Assembly (NCBI RefSeq): GCF_003254745.1
Contig: NZ_QKXH01000002.1
Coordinates: 248,001 to 312,000, forward strand
Origin: Flavobacterium aquariorum
GTDB lineage: Bacteria > Bacteroidota > Bacteroidia > Flavobacteriales > Flavobacteriaceae
Direction: 5' to 3'
DNA: 64,000 nucleotides
The translations under genes and the position numbers were made by a program. Below the pieces are notes generated by a model. It was not told the DNA's origin. It made no database searches and saw nothing but the letters and a program-made list of their open reading frames with translations. Positions 48,017 through 54,713 of this stretch are shown here, piece by piece (position 1 is the stretch's first letter; every line of letters starts with the position of its first letter).

Positions 48017-48565
48017 ATGAGCGAAAAGTACAAGTTTGGAGAAAAATCGGGAGCTTATTTTATAAGTTTTGCTACAGTGAATTGGATAGATGTTTTTACA
48101 AGAGACGTTTATTTTTCGACTATCACAGAATCTCTAGATTTTTGCAGAAAAAACAAAGGAATGGAAATTTATGGATATTGTATTATGCATAGTCATGTTC
48201 ATTTAATCTTCCGTTCCGCATTAGGTGATCCATCAGGATTAATTAGAGATTTCAAAGGCTTTACATCCAAAAAACTATTAAAATTAATAGAAGAGAATCC
48301 ACAAGAAAGCAGAAAAGAATGGATGTTGTGGATGTTTGAAAGAGCAGGCAAAAAAAACAGCAATGTAACCTTTAGACAGTTTTGGCAACAAAACAATCAT
48401 CCAATTGAAATGTGGTCATTGAAAGTATTTGAACAAAAACTAAATTACATTCATAATAACCCAGTTGAAGCAGGATTTGTAACAGATCCCATAGAATGGA
48501 AATATAGCAGTGCTAGAAATTATGGCAATAATGACCATACAATTCTGGAAATAGATATAAATTAA
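48017..48565 (+). CDS. REP-associated tyrosine transposase (RAYT, Y1/IS200-like)
   Basis: This 182-residue single-strand HUH nuclease has H60-V-H62 in MHSHVHLIF and the catalytic tyrosine probably Y144 in KLNYIHNNPVEAGFV, the motif typical of TnpA_REP proteins. It is bordered on both sides by identical 32-bp REPs in inverted orientation, 24 bp before its start and 5 bp after its stop. RAYTs are usually single-copy, domesticated and immobile, while acting on REP sequences elsewhere in the genome. The gene is intact. More REP copies lie at 49.1-49.2, 52.4 and 61.8 kb. Confidence 0.92.
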   Translation: MSEKYKFGEKSGAYFISFATVNWIDVFTRDVYFSTITESLDFCRKNKGMEIYGYCIMHSHVHLIFRSALGDPSGLIRDFKGFTSKKLLKLIEENPQESRKEWMLWMFERAGKKNSNVTFRQFWQQNNHPIEMWSLKVFEQKLNYIHNNPVEAGFVTDPIEWKYSSARNYGNNDHTILEIDIN

Positions 48566-48570
48566 TTTTG

Positions 48571-48602
48571 ATTGCGGGCACGAGCGGGACGCTCGCGCTA
48601 GC
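48571..48602 (+). repeat. REP element 2 (right border of the RAYT module)
   Basis: ATTGCGGGCACGAGCGGGAC continues to GCTAGC; it is a perfect 32-bp inverted copy of REP 1, starting 5 bp after the RAYT stop codon. Confidence 0.85.
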
Positions 48603-48658
48603 ATAGGTAAATAAACATAAATTTGCAATAGACACAAGCGGGAAGAAATATCTACATT

Positions 48659-49054
48659 ATGAATAAAATATTTTTTTTACTATTACTTTTTACTGCTTTT
48701 TCTTTCGGTCAGGAAACAAATACAAACACTAAAATAATCAGAGGTTTTGTTTTTGAAGATTATTGCCTGCCAGCACAGGTAGAAGTTAGTGTAAAAGGAA
48801 CAGATGTGAAAACGTTTACAGATGCAGATGGAAAATTTACTATACAGGCAAAAGTTGATGATGTTTTAGTTATTTCATCTTTCGGAGAAAGACCAATTGA
48901 AATTACTGTAACTGAAAAAAATTGCTATACAGCCCAATTATTCAAAGACACGGGATTATATTACTATACCAAAAAAGGCGCTAGAAAAACAAAGAAAATC
49001 AGGCGCAAGACAATACGAAAGTATAAACAAGGCTTTTATGATTGTAACGACTAA
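48659..49054 (+). CDS. Exported carboxypeptidase-regulatory-like domain protein
   Basis: This 131-residue protein has a signal peptide (MNKIFFLLLLFTAFSFGQ) and a single beta-sandwich domain of the CarboxypepD_reg-like type. The marks are IIRGFVFEDYCLPAQVEVSV, then TDADGKFTIQAKVDDVLVIS. In Bacteroidota this domain normally starts SusC/TonB-dependent receptors; here it stands alone. It is followed by a basic tail rich in K and R (KKGARKTKKIRRKTIRKY). The function is unknown. Confidence 0.72.
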   Translation: MNKIFFLLLLFTAFSFGQETNTNTKIIRGFVFEDYCLPAQVEVSVKGTDVKTFTDADGKFTIQAKVDDVLVISSFGERPIEITVTEKNCYTAQLFKDTGLYYYTKKGARKTKKIRRKTIRKYKQGFYDCND

Positions 49055-49071
49055 CGATATAATAAAACAGA

Positions 49072-49125
49072 CCCGCTCGTACACGCAAAGCACAACAATA
49101 CAATCCCCCGCTCGTGGACGCAAAG
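49072..49125. repeat. Two partial REP-like units
   Basis: CCCGCTCGTACACGCAAAG and CCCGCTCGTGGACGCAAAG are two near-identical partial REPs 35 bp apart. The first is followed by ACAATACAAT, which also follows the REPs at 52.4 and 61.8 kb. Confidence 0.65.
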
Positions 49126-49211
49126 AACATCATTTTAAACAATACAAAAAGATAATAGTAAGATTAAGGACAACTAATCCTAAAATGATATTTTAGAATA
49201 CTGTTACCTGA

Positions 49212-49244
49212 ATTGTGCGCACGAGCGGGACGCTCGCGCCAGCT
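49212..49244 (+). repeat. REP element 3 (solitary)
   Basis: AATTGTGCGCACGAGCGGGA continues to CGCTCGCGCCAGC. It matches REP 2 with a few changes and has the same orientation. About 25 bp before it also match the sequence before the degenerate REP at 61839. Confidence 0.75.
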
Positions 49245-49370
49245 GCCACCCATTCCAATTATCACGACCAATTTACTTTTCATATTTTCTTTCTTCGTTG
49301 ATGTACTATGTGGGCACGATTATAAATCCTCAATCACGTTTTAAGAATGGAACGCCATAATAATATTAGG

Positions 49371-49941
49371 GTGTGCCTATCGATTGTGTAGGCGTCACCT
49401 TCATTTTTGATAGGCACGCCTACCACTTTAGTAGGCGCGCCTATCGATTTCATAGGTATCGCATTTGATTTTGATAGGCGCGCCTATCAATTTTGTAGGC
49501 ACCTCCTTTGATTTTAATAGGCGGGCCTATTGGATTGTTTAGGCGTGCCATAGTTTTAGATAGGCTCGCCTATGGTTTTGGTAGGTGCGCCTATAGTTTT
49601 GGTAGGTGCGCCTTTGGTTTTGGTAGGTGCGCCTTTGGTTTTGGTAGGTGCGCCTATGGTTTTGGTAGGTGCGCCTATGGTTTTGGTAGGTGCGCCTATG
49701 GTTTTGGTAGGTGCGCCTTTGGTTTTGGTAGGTGCGCCTTTGGTTTTGGTAGGTGCGCCTATGGTTTTGGTAGGTGCGCCTATGGTTTTGGTAGGTGCGC
49801 CTTTGGTTTTGGTAGGTGCGCCTATGGTTTTGGTAGGTGCGCCTATGGTTTTGGTAGGTGCGCCTATGGTTTTGGTAGGTGCGCCTATGGTTTTGGTAGG
49901 TGCGCCTATGGTTTTGGTAGGTGCGCCTATGGTTTTGGTAG
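49371..49941. repeat. 21-bp minisatellite, degenerate left part and homogeneous right part
   Basis: Nine diverged units of 21-22 bp (49371-49563) are followed by eighteen 21-bp units (49564-49941), nearly identical (GTGCGCCTATGGTTTTGGTAG) and differing mainly by CTAT versus CTTT. In the left part several units hold the palindrome TAGGCGCGCCTA. Open reading frames on both strands are a by-product of a unit length divisible by three. The 22-bp units on the left break any common frame. Confidence 0.93.
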
Positions 49942-49957
49942 GCAAGCTACCAAAACC
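49931..49957. repeat. Inverted half-unit closing the minisatellite
   Basis: The last unit's GGTTTTGGTAG pairs perfectly with CTACCAAAACC across GCAAG, so the array ends in an 11-bp stem hairpin. Confidence 0.75.
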
Positions 49958-50088
49958 CCGCTCCTCAAAATCTCCCGAGTTATTCCGTGATTGTCTTTAG
50001 AATTCAACGCATTTCAAAATTGCAAAAAAGCGAAACAATCCATACAAATTGACTTTTTGTAAAAGACTTTTGGTTTGTTAATTTATAG

Positions 50089-50346
50089 TTATTTATGACG
50101 ATTTGAATCGGAAGGATTATCAAGTTCATCATTTACAATTTTCAAATTTCCATCAACGTCAAACTCGTCATCTTCTAAATCTAAAACTGTATTTAAATTA
50201 TCATTTGTTTCATTGGAAGTAGGGTCTTCCAACGGATTTGGGTTGTTTGGGTTGTGACCGTTTCTTACCGTAAAACCTTGCTCGGCAATTTCAGCTAAAG
50301 TTTGATTTTTTTTACTCTTATCAAGTTGATTGTCTCTCTTTTTCAT
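50089..50346 (-). CDS. Small acidic hydrophilic protein, unknown function
   Basis: This 85-residue protein has a basic first 15 residues (MKKRDNQLDKSKKN) and an Asn/Asp/Glu-rich remainder such as NPNNPNPLEDPTSNE and LDLEDDEFDVD. It has no signal peptide or transmembrane helix and is probably disordered. Similar short acidic proteins are common and unassigned in Flavobacteriia. It lies between the minisatellite and a palindromic element. The composition is protein-like, so I keep it as a gene, but no function can be read. Confidence 0.6.
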   Translation of the reverse strand: MKKRDNQLDKSKKNQTLAEIAEQGFTVRNGHNPNNPNPLEDPTSNETNDNLNTVLDLEDDEFDVDGNLKIVNDELDNPSDSNRHK

Positions 50347-50460
50347 AATCGTTGTTTTTAAAATAACTATTATAAAATTAACCTAAAACAAGATAATATA
50401 GTTTCAACCAAAACTTTTATTGTTACATAATTATCAGCTTTTTATATTTAAAAATCTCCT

Positions 50461-50611
50461 TATGAAAAACTAAATTTCTCGTTTAGCCCCGATGGAAGCG
50501 ATATCTCCCGATTTAGAAAAACAAGGCTTTTTAGCCGTAGTTTTTCTAAATCGGGAATTTAGCGGACAGCGGGACTAAAGATCTTTATGAGAATAGATTT
50601 TCTGCTCCTAA
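50461..50611 (-). repeat. Dispersed palindromic element, copy C
   Basis: Read on the minus strand: TAGGAGCAGAAAATC, CCCGCTGTCCGCTAAATT, a 17-bp stem (TCCCGATTTAGAAAAAC) with a nested GGCT/AGCC hairpin, then GATATCGCTTCCATCGGGG and CTA, AAATTTAGTTTTTCATA. It lies downstream of the SDR gene in the same orientation. Confidence 0.85.
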
Positions 50612-50734
50612 AAATAATCTCGCTATTCTCCAGCTCCCAAAGAGTTCAATGGAAACATCTCATCATGAAAAAAACGAGACCATTTCTAAAAAGAAACAAT
50701 CCCGTTTAATCAACTAAAAAAATCAGAGTATAAT

Positions 50735-51547
50735 TTATCTGTGTGCGGCTGCAGAAACGTCAGCCCATTCCTCCCAGGTAGCAATTTTTTGTTCGTAGGT
50801 ATGTTTAGCGAATGGCAAGGCAACTTTTCCTAAAAATAGACGCAAAGGTGGGTTTGAAGCTTCAACCAGTTTAATGATCGCCGGAACTGTAGCACTTATT
50901 GTTCCGAAAGTATCAGGATCATGTCCATCTACAATTGCTTTTTTTAGTCCATCATAAGCATCGATGCTTTGGCTGTTGAATCCATTACCCCAAATATCAG
51001 TTACATAACCATTTGGTTCTAATAAAGTTACATTAGTTCCGAATTGTTTTACCTCTGAAGCCAACGTTTCAGTTAGACCTTCAACGGCAAATTTAGAAGC
51101 GTTGTAAAGCCCTAAAACGGGTAAAGCGACAATCCCTAAAATAGAAGAAACCTGAATGATGTGACCGCTTTGTTGCTTTCTCATAATCGGCAGAACGGCC
51201 TGTGTTAACCATAAAGTTCCGAAGAAATTGGTTTCGAATTGTGCTCTTGCTTCGCTTTCGCTGGCTTCTTCAACAGCACCGTTTAAAGCATAACCGGCGT
51301 TGTTAATCAGGATATCGATTTTCCCGAAATGCTCTTGTACTTTTTTCACTACTTCAAACGATTCTTCACGTTTGTTTACATCTAATTTTAGCGGTAAAAT
51401 GGCATTTCCATATTGTGCTTTTAAGTCGGCTAAGGTGTCGATATTTCTAGCTGTTGCAGCTACCTGATATCCTTTTGCTAAAAATGCTTCTGCCCAGACT
51501 CTTCCGAATCCTTTTGATGCTCCTGAAATTAAAATTGTTTTTGACAT
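50735..51547 (-). CDS. Short-chain dehydrogenase/reductase (SDR)
   Basis: This 270-residue classical SDR has the NAD(P) motif GASKGFG (residues 9-15), NNAG (82-85), and the catalytic S134/S135, Y148 and K152 in YNASK. An arginine soon after the first strand (ATARN) favours NADP. The substrate is unknown. Its promoter region contains a TGACC-TTTC-GGTCA dyad, also seen upstream of the neighbouring TetR gene, which suggests that TetR represses it. Confidence 0.9.
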   Translation of the reverse strand: MSKTILISGASKGFGRVWAEAFLAKGYQVAATARNIDTLADLKAQYGNAILPLKLDVNKREESFEVVKKVQEHFGKIDILINNAGYALNGAVEEASESEARAQFETNFFGTLWLTQAVLPIMRKQQSGHIIQVSSILGIVALPVLGLYNASKFAVEGLTETLASEVKQFGTNVTLLEPNGYVTDIWGNGFNSQSIDAYDGLKKAIVDGHDPDTFGTISATVPAIIKLVEASNPPLRLFLGKVALPFAKHTYEQKIATWEEWADVSAAAHR

Positions 51548-51617
51548 GGTTTCTAATTGTTGATTATTAATTATTAATGTTGTTACTATTGAAATTGTTT
51601 TTTGTTATTATTGTTTT

Positions 51618-51641
51618 AAAAATGACCTTTCGGTCATTTTT
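51618..51641. promoter_or_regulatory. TetR-type operator upstream of the SDR gene
   Basis: AAAAATGACC-TTTC-GGTCATTTTT is a perfect 10-bp dyad with a 4-bp centre. It shares TGACC-N4-GGTCA with the operator at 52290-52311. Confidence 0.75.
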
Positions 51642-51654
51642 TTGATAAAAAAAA

Positions 51655-52242
51655 TTAGAGGCTATTTTCCTCTATCATTGATTTTAGGGTACTGGTGATT
51701 ATTTTCATCTTATCATTATTGCCTGACATTCTTGAGATTAAATGACCGCCTTCCATCATGGCAACGATTACGGTGGCAAATTCGATTGCATTCCAATCCG
51801 CTCTGAATTCAGAGTTGGCAATTCCTTTGCTTATGCTGGCTTCTAATAGCTTCTGATTTAAGTTGATACCCTTATTTACTTTTTCTTTTATAACAGGATT
51901 AGTGTCATCAGCCTCTGTCCCGAAATTCAATAAAGGACAACCTCCGGTAAGGGGTGGATTTACAGCATTACTGAAGAAATCGATATACGTAAACAACTCC
52001 TCTTTCGCTGTTTTGCTTTTGGCCAGTCTCGCCATTAATTTATCTCCCAATACTTTCATATTGTAATCTACGGCAGCACAGGCAAGGACTTCTTTATTTT
52101 CAAAATGAACGTACATGCTTCCTTTAGACAATTTGGTAGCTTCCATAATATCACTCATAGCCGTTGCTGCAATCCCTTTTGTGTTAAAAATCGGTGCTGC
52201 TTTTTCAATGATGAATTGTCTGGTTTCTTCGCCTTTTGCCAT
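51655..52242 (-). CDS. TetR/AcrR-family repressor, probably autoregulated
   Basis: This protein has 195 residues from the ATG at 52242 (MAKGEETRQFII). A start at 52308 is rejected because it would place the operator at 52290-52311 inside the coding region. The N-terminal TetR helix-turn-helix reads TAMSDIMEATKLSKGSMYVH. The C-terminal half contains GGCPLLNF, a cysteine motif common in TetR proteins with this C-terminal family. Two matching operators, at its own promoter and before the SDR gene, make it the likely repressor of both. Confidence 0.9.
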   Translation of the reverse strand: MAKGEETRQFIIEKAAPIFNTKGIAATAMSDIMEATKLSKGSMYVHFENKEVLACAAVDYNMKVLGDKLMARLAKSKTAKEELFTYIDFFSNAVNPPLTGGCPLLNFGTEADDTNPVIKEKVNKGINLNQKLLEASISKGIANSEFRADWNAIEFATVIVAMMEGGHLISRMSGNNDKMKIITSTLKSMIEENSL

Positions 52243-52285
52243 GATAATTGTTTCTTCACTTTTTATACCCAGAAGAATTACAGTG

Positions 52286-52311
52286 CAAATATATGACCGA
52301 TTGGTCATATA
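52286..52311 (-). promoter_or_regulatory. Operator and -7 box of the tetR-SDR regulator gene
   Basis: TATATGACC-GATT-GGTCATATA (52290-52311) is a perfect 9-bp dyad. It overlaps a minus-strand TAnnTTTG box (TATATTTG, complement of 52286-52293), so binding would block transcription. Confidence 0.75.
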
Positions 52312-52388
52312 TAAAAATTTTTTATCATTTATTTTTGATAGCAGTTATTTTTATCCTGCCAGACGAAGTCTTCTAAATACAAAAATAT

Positions 52389-52421
52389 GTGCTGGCGCAA
52401 GCGGGACGTTCGTGTCAGCAC
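52389..52421 (+). repeat. REP element 4
   Basis: GTGCTGGCGCAAGCGGGACG continues to CAGCAC. The outer GTGCTG/CAGCAC pair, and the core resembles REP 2. It is 31 bp from palindromic element D, with AGCAATACAAT between. Confidence 0.7.
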
Positions 52422-52452
52422 GGAGTACAGCAATACAATCGGCTAAAAGTTT

Positions 52453-52601
52453 TATGAAAAACTAAATTTCTCACCTAGCCCCGATGGAAGCGATATCTCC
52501 CGATTTAGAAAAACAAGGCTTTTTAGCAGTAGTTTTTGTTAATCGGGAATTTAGCGGACAGCGGGACCGAATATGTTTATGAAAATGAATTTTCTGCTCC
52601 T
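52453..52601 (-). repeat. Dispersed palindromic element, copy D
   Basis: Nearly the same as copy C, including the CCCGATTTAGAAAAAC stem, but with changes on one arm (GTTAATCGGG) that partly weaken the hairpin. It lies in the gap between the two tetR genes. Confidence 0.83.
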
Positions 52602-52763
52602 AAAAATCATGAAAAGCTCCCCAAATTCAACAATAAATGGAATATTAATTTGAATTAAGGCATATTCAAAAATGGCTCTTTTGAAAAAAAATAAAAAAAA
52701 TATCGATTCTGAAACGCTTGTTTCAAAAATAGTTTTACATTTGCAAAATAATATTTAAGTCTT
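52602..52763 (+). promoter_or_regulatory. Promoter and first operator of the second tetR gene
   Basis: TGAAACGCTTGTTTCA at 52710-52725 is the first of four copies of this dyad. A -7 box TACATTTG lies at 52736-52743, 20 bp before the start codon. The operator covers the -33 zone. Confidence 0.7.
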
Positions 52764-53342
52764 ATGGCTCGCTGTGTAGAATTTAACGAGGTCGAAAAAA
52801 TTGAAAAAGCAATGAATGTCTTTTGGGAAAAAGGATATAATGCTACTTCTATGCAGGACTTAGTGGATGCTATGCAGATCAACAGAAGCAGTTTATACAA
52901 CACCATTGGCGACAAGCATCAATTATTCATGAAATGCATTGGCAATTATTTTGATACTGCCATGTGTGAATTAAAAGAAAAAGTAGCCAAAGAAACATCG
53001 GCCAAGCAAGCATTAATCAAGGTTATTAGTGATAAGGCAGATTGGATTGTATCCTGCGACAAAGGCTGTCTAGGAATGAAAACTATTTTCGAAATTGCTC
53101 CGGAAGACAGCATAGTACGAAATGTGATGAGCAAAAATAATGATATTTTCATCGAATTTATGGCAACAATAGTTCAGAAAGCAATGGATGACGGTGAAAT
53201 GGATGATACCGAAGATGCAGCATTAATGGCCGAATACATTGCCACTTCTTTTACAGGATGGAAGCAATCGTACATTCTTCATAAAAATCCCATCAAAATC
53301 AAAAAAATGTCAGAATTCCTGATTAAAAATATATTTAAATAA
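52764..53342 (+). CDS. TetR/AcrR-family repressor of the downstream RND operon
   Basis: This 192-residue protein has an N-terminal helix-turn-helix (ATSMQDLVDAMQINRSSLYN). The C-terminal ligand domain contains SCDKGCLGMKTI, with two cysteines three residues apart, which could sense electrophiles, although that is inference. One TGAAAC-N4-GTTTCA-like dyad lies in its promoter and three more between it and the adaptor gene 220 bp downstream. It probably controls itself and the efflux operon. Confidence 0.9.
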   Translation: MARCVEFNEVEKIEKAMNVFWEKGYNATSMQDLVDAMQINRSSLYNTIGDKHQLFMKCIGNYFDTAMCELKEKVAKETSAKQALIKVISDKADWIVSCDKGCLGMKTIFEIAPEDSIVRNVMSKNNDIFIEFMATIVQKAMDDGEMDDTEDAALMAEYIATSFTGWKQSYILHKNPIKIKKMSEFLIKNIFK

Positions 53343-53361
53343 CCCTTTTTTTTTTACCTAC

Positions 53362-53385
53362 TTTCTGAAACGTTTATTTCAGAAA
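53362..53385. promoter_or_regulatory. Operator copy 2 for the TetR-RND system
   Basis: TGAAACGTTTATTTCA at 53366-53381, extended to 9-bp arms TTTCTGAAA/TTTCAGAAA. Confidence 0.72.
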
Positions 53386-53431
53386 ACAATACACAATAAG
53401 CATACGAATTTTTAAATTACAGCATTGATTC

Positions 53432-53447
53432 TGAAACGATTGTTTCA
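53432..53447. promoter_or_regulatory. Operator copy 3 for the TetR-RND system
   Basis: TGAAACGATTGTTTCA, 66 bp after copy 2, with intact TGAAAC/GTTTCA arms. Confidence 0.72.
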
Positions 53448-53500
53448 AAATTATAGCTATAGGAAACTACTAACCTTTAAATAAAAAACACCATGAATTC

Positions 53501-53516
53501 TGAAACGTTTATTTCA
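53501..53516. promoter_or_regulatory. Operator copy 4 for the TetR-RND system
   Basis: TGAAACGTTTATTTCA, 69 bp after copy 3 and 46 bp before the adaptor start. Its presence here argues that the coding region starts at 53562 and not at an ATG at 53493. Confidence 0.7.
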
Positions 53517-53561
53517 AAAACAACTGCAATATTTAAGACAAATTTTAAACTAATTCCAATC

Positions 53562-54704
53562 ATGAAAAAAATCACCTTTTTAAGTTTAATGGCTGTATTT
53601 TTAATAAGCTGTGCAGATAAAACGCAGGCACCTGCCGCTGCGCCCGCTCCTCTCCTGCCTGTCATGGCAATAACTACCGAAACCACTACTACCGATGCTG
53701 AATATCCTGCTGCAATACAGGGAACTGTGGATGTGGAAATCCGCCCGCAGGTAAGCGGGAATTTAGACCGCGTTTTGGTCGATGAAGGCGCTTATGTTAC
53801 TAAAGGGCAGTCTCTATTCAAAATAAACGAACGCCCTTACCGTGAGCAATTAAACAATGCTTTGGCTAGTCTTCATGCGGCCGAAGCCTCATATATCAAC
53901 GCGCAGCTTGAAGTTGATAAACTGACACCATTAGTTCAGAACAAAGTGGTTTCTGATTATCAGTTGAAATCGGCTAAAGCTTCACAAAAAATTGCAGCCG
54001 CCAATATCGAACAGGCCAAAGCAATCGCTGCATCAGCAAAAATCAATTTAGGATATACGAATATTACAGCACCCATAAATGGCTACATTGGAAGATTACC
54101 TAAAAAACAAGGAAGTTTAGTTTCTGCAACAGATATTGACGCATTGACAACTCTTTCGGATGTTCAGGAAGTGTATGCTTATTTTTCGTTGAGTGAAACT
54201 GACTTCATCCAATTTAAATCAAAATATGCCGGAAACAGCATTGGTGACAAAATCAAAAAACTGCCTCCAGTTACCTTGATTTTAGCTGATAACAGCGATT
54301 ATCCGCAAACTGGAAAAATCGATATGGTCGATGGACAATTTGATAAAACCACTGGAGCAATTACCGTAAGAGCAACATTCCCAAACCCACACAAAACTTT
54401 GCGTTCTGGAAATACAGGAAAAATCCTTTTAGGATTGCAGCATGATGACGCTATTTTGGTGCCGCAATCCGCTACAATAGAAATGCAGGATAAAGTTTTT
54501 GTCTTTACAGTAAGCAAAGAAAACAAGGTTACCAAAATGCCTATTACAGTTATTGGTAAAAGCGGTGCTAATTACCTCATCAAAGACGGTGTAAAAACAG
54601 GTGATCAAATTGTATTAAGCGGTATCGACAAACTTCAGGAAGGACAACTTATTCAGCCTGAGAAAGCAGCGGCAAAAATTGCTCAAATCATTAACAAAAA
54701 ATAA
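53562..54704 (+). CDS. RND periplasmic adaptor (AcrA/MexA-type), lipoprotein
   Basis: This protein has 380 residues from the ATG at 53562, whose product begins with a lipoprotein signal (MKKITFLSLMAVFLISC, C17). An ATG at 53493 would bury operator 4 in coding sequence. It has an Ala/Pro-rich linker, first lipoyl half (VEIRPQVSGNLDRVLVDEG), coiled-coil hairpin, second lipoyl half (NITAPINGYIGRL), and barrel and membrane-proximal domains. It is the first gene of the adaptor-pump-OMF operon, 9 bp before the pump. Confidence 0.92.
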   Translation: MKKITFLSLMAVFLISCADKTQAPAAAPAPLLPVMAITTETTTTDAEYPAAIQGTVDVEIRPQVSGNLDRVLVDEGAYVTKGQSLFKINERPYREQLNNALASLHAAEASYINAQLEVDKLTPLVQNKVVSDYQLKSAKASQKIAAANIEQAKAIAASAKINLGYTNITAPINGYIGRLPKKQGSLVSATDIDALTTLSDVQEVYAYFSLSETDFIQFKSKYAGNSIGDKIKKLPPVTLILADNSDYPQTGKIDMVDGQFDKTTGAITVRATFPNPHKTLRSGNTGKILLGLQHDDAILVPQSATIEMQDKVFVFTVSKENKVTKMPITVIGKSGANYLIKDGVKTGDQIVLSGIDKLQEGQLIQPEKAAAKIAQIINKK

Positions 54705-54713
54705 TTTTTTCAG

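Noticed and set aside
47961-48602. A classical IS200/IS605 insertion sequence
   Set aside because: No second gene (TnpB), and the flanking repeats are REPs in inverted orientation, which fits a RAYT module.
49371-49941. CRISPR array
   Set aside because: The units are contiguous without spacers, and no cas gene is nearby. The 354-bp adhesin repeats are coding and equally not CRISPR.
49508-50000. Three long overlapping frames coding for repeats such as MVLVGAP, AYGFGRC and PTKTIGA
   Set aside because: They arise because the minisatellite unit is 21 bp, a multiple of three. The left-hand units of 22 bp break all frames, and no start signal or domain supports translation.
47200-50700. Integrated prophage or conjugative element
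   Set aside because: No integrase, structural or transfer genes; the region is small and dominated by short repeats.
52243-52308. Upstream start for the first TetR protein
   Set aside because: It would put the TGACC-GATT-GGTCA operator and the -7 box inside the coding region; the ATG at 52242 begins the normal TetR N-terminus.
53493-53561. Upstream start for the second RND adaptor
   Set aside because: It would cover operator copy 4 and place 23 residues before a clear lipoprotein signal peptide.
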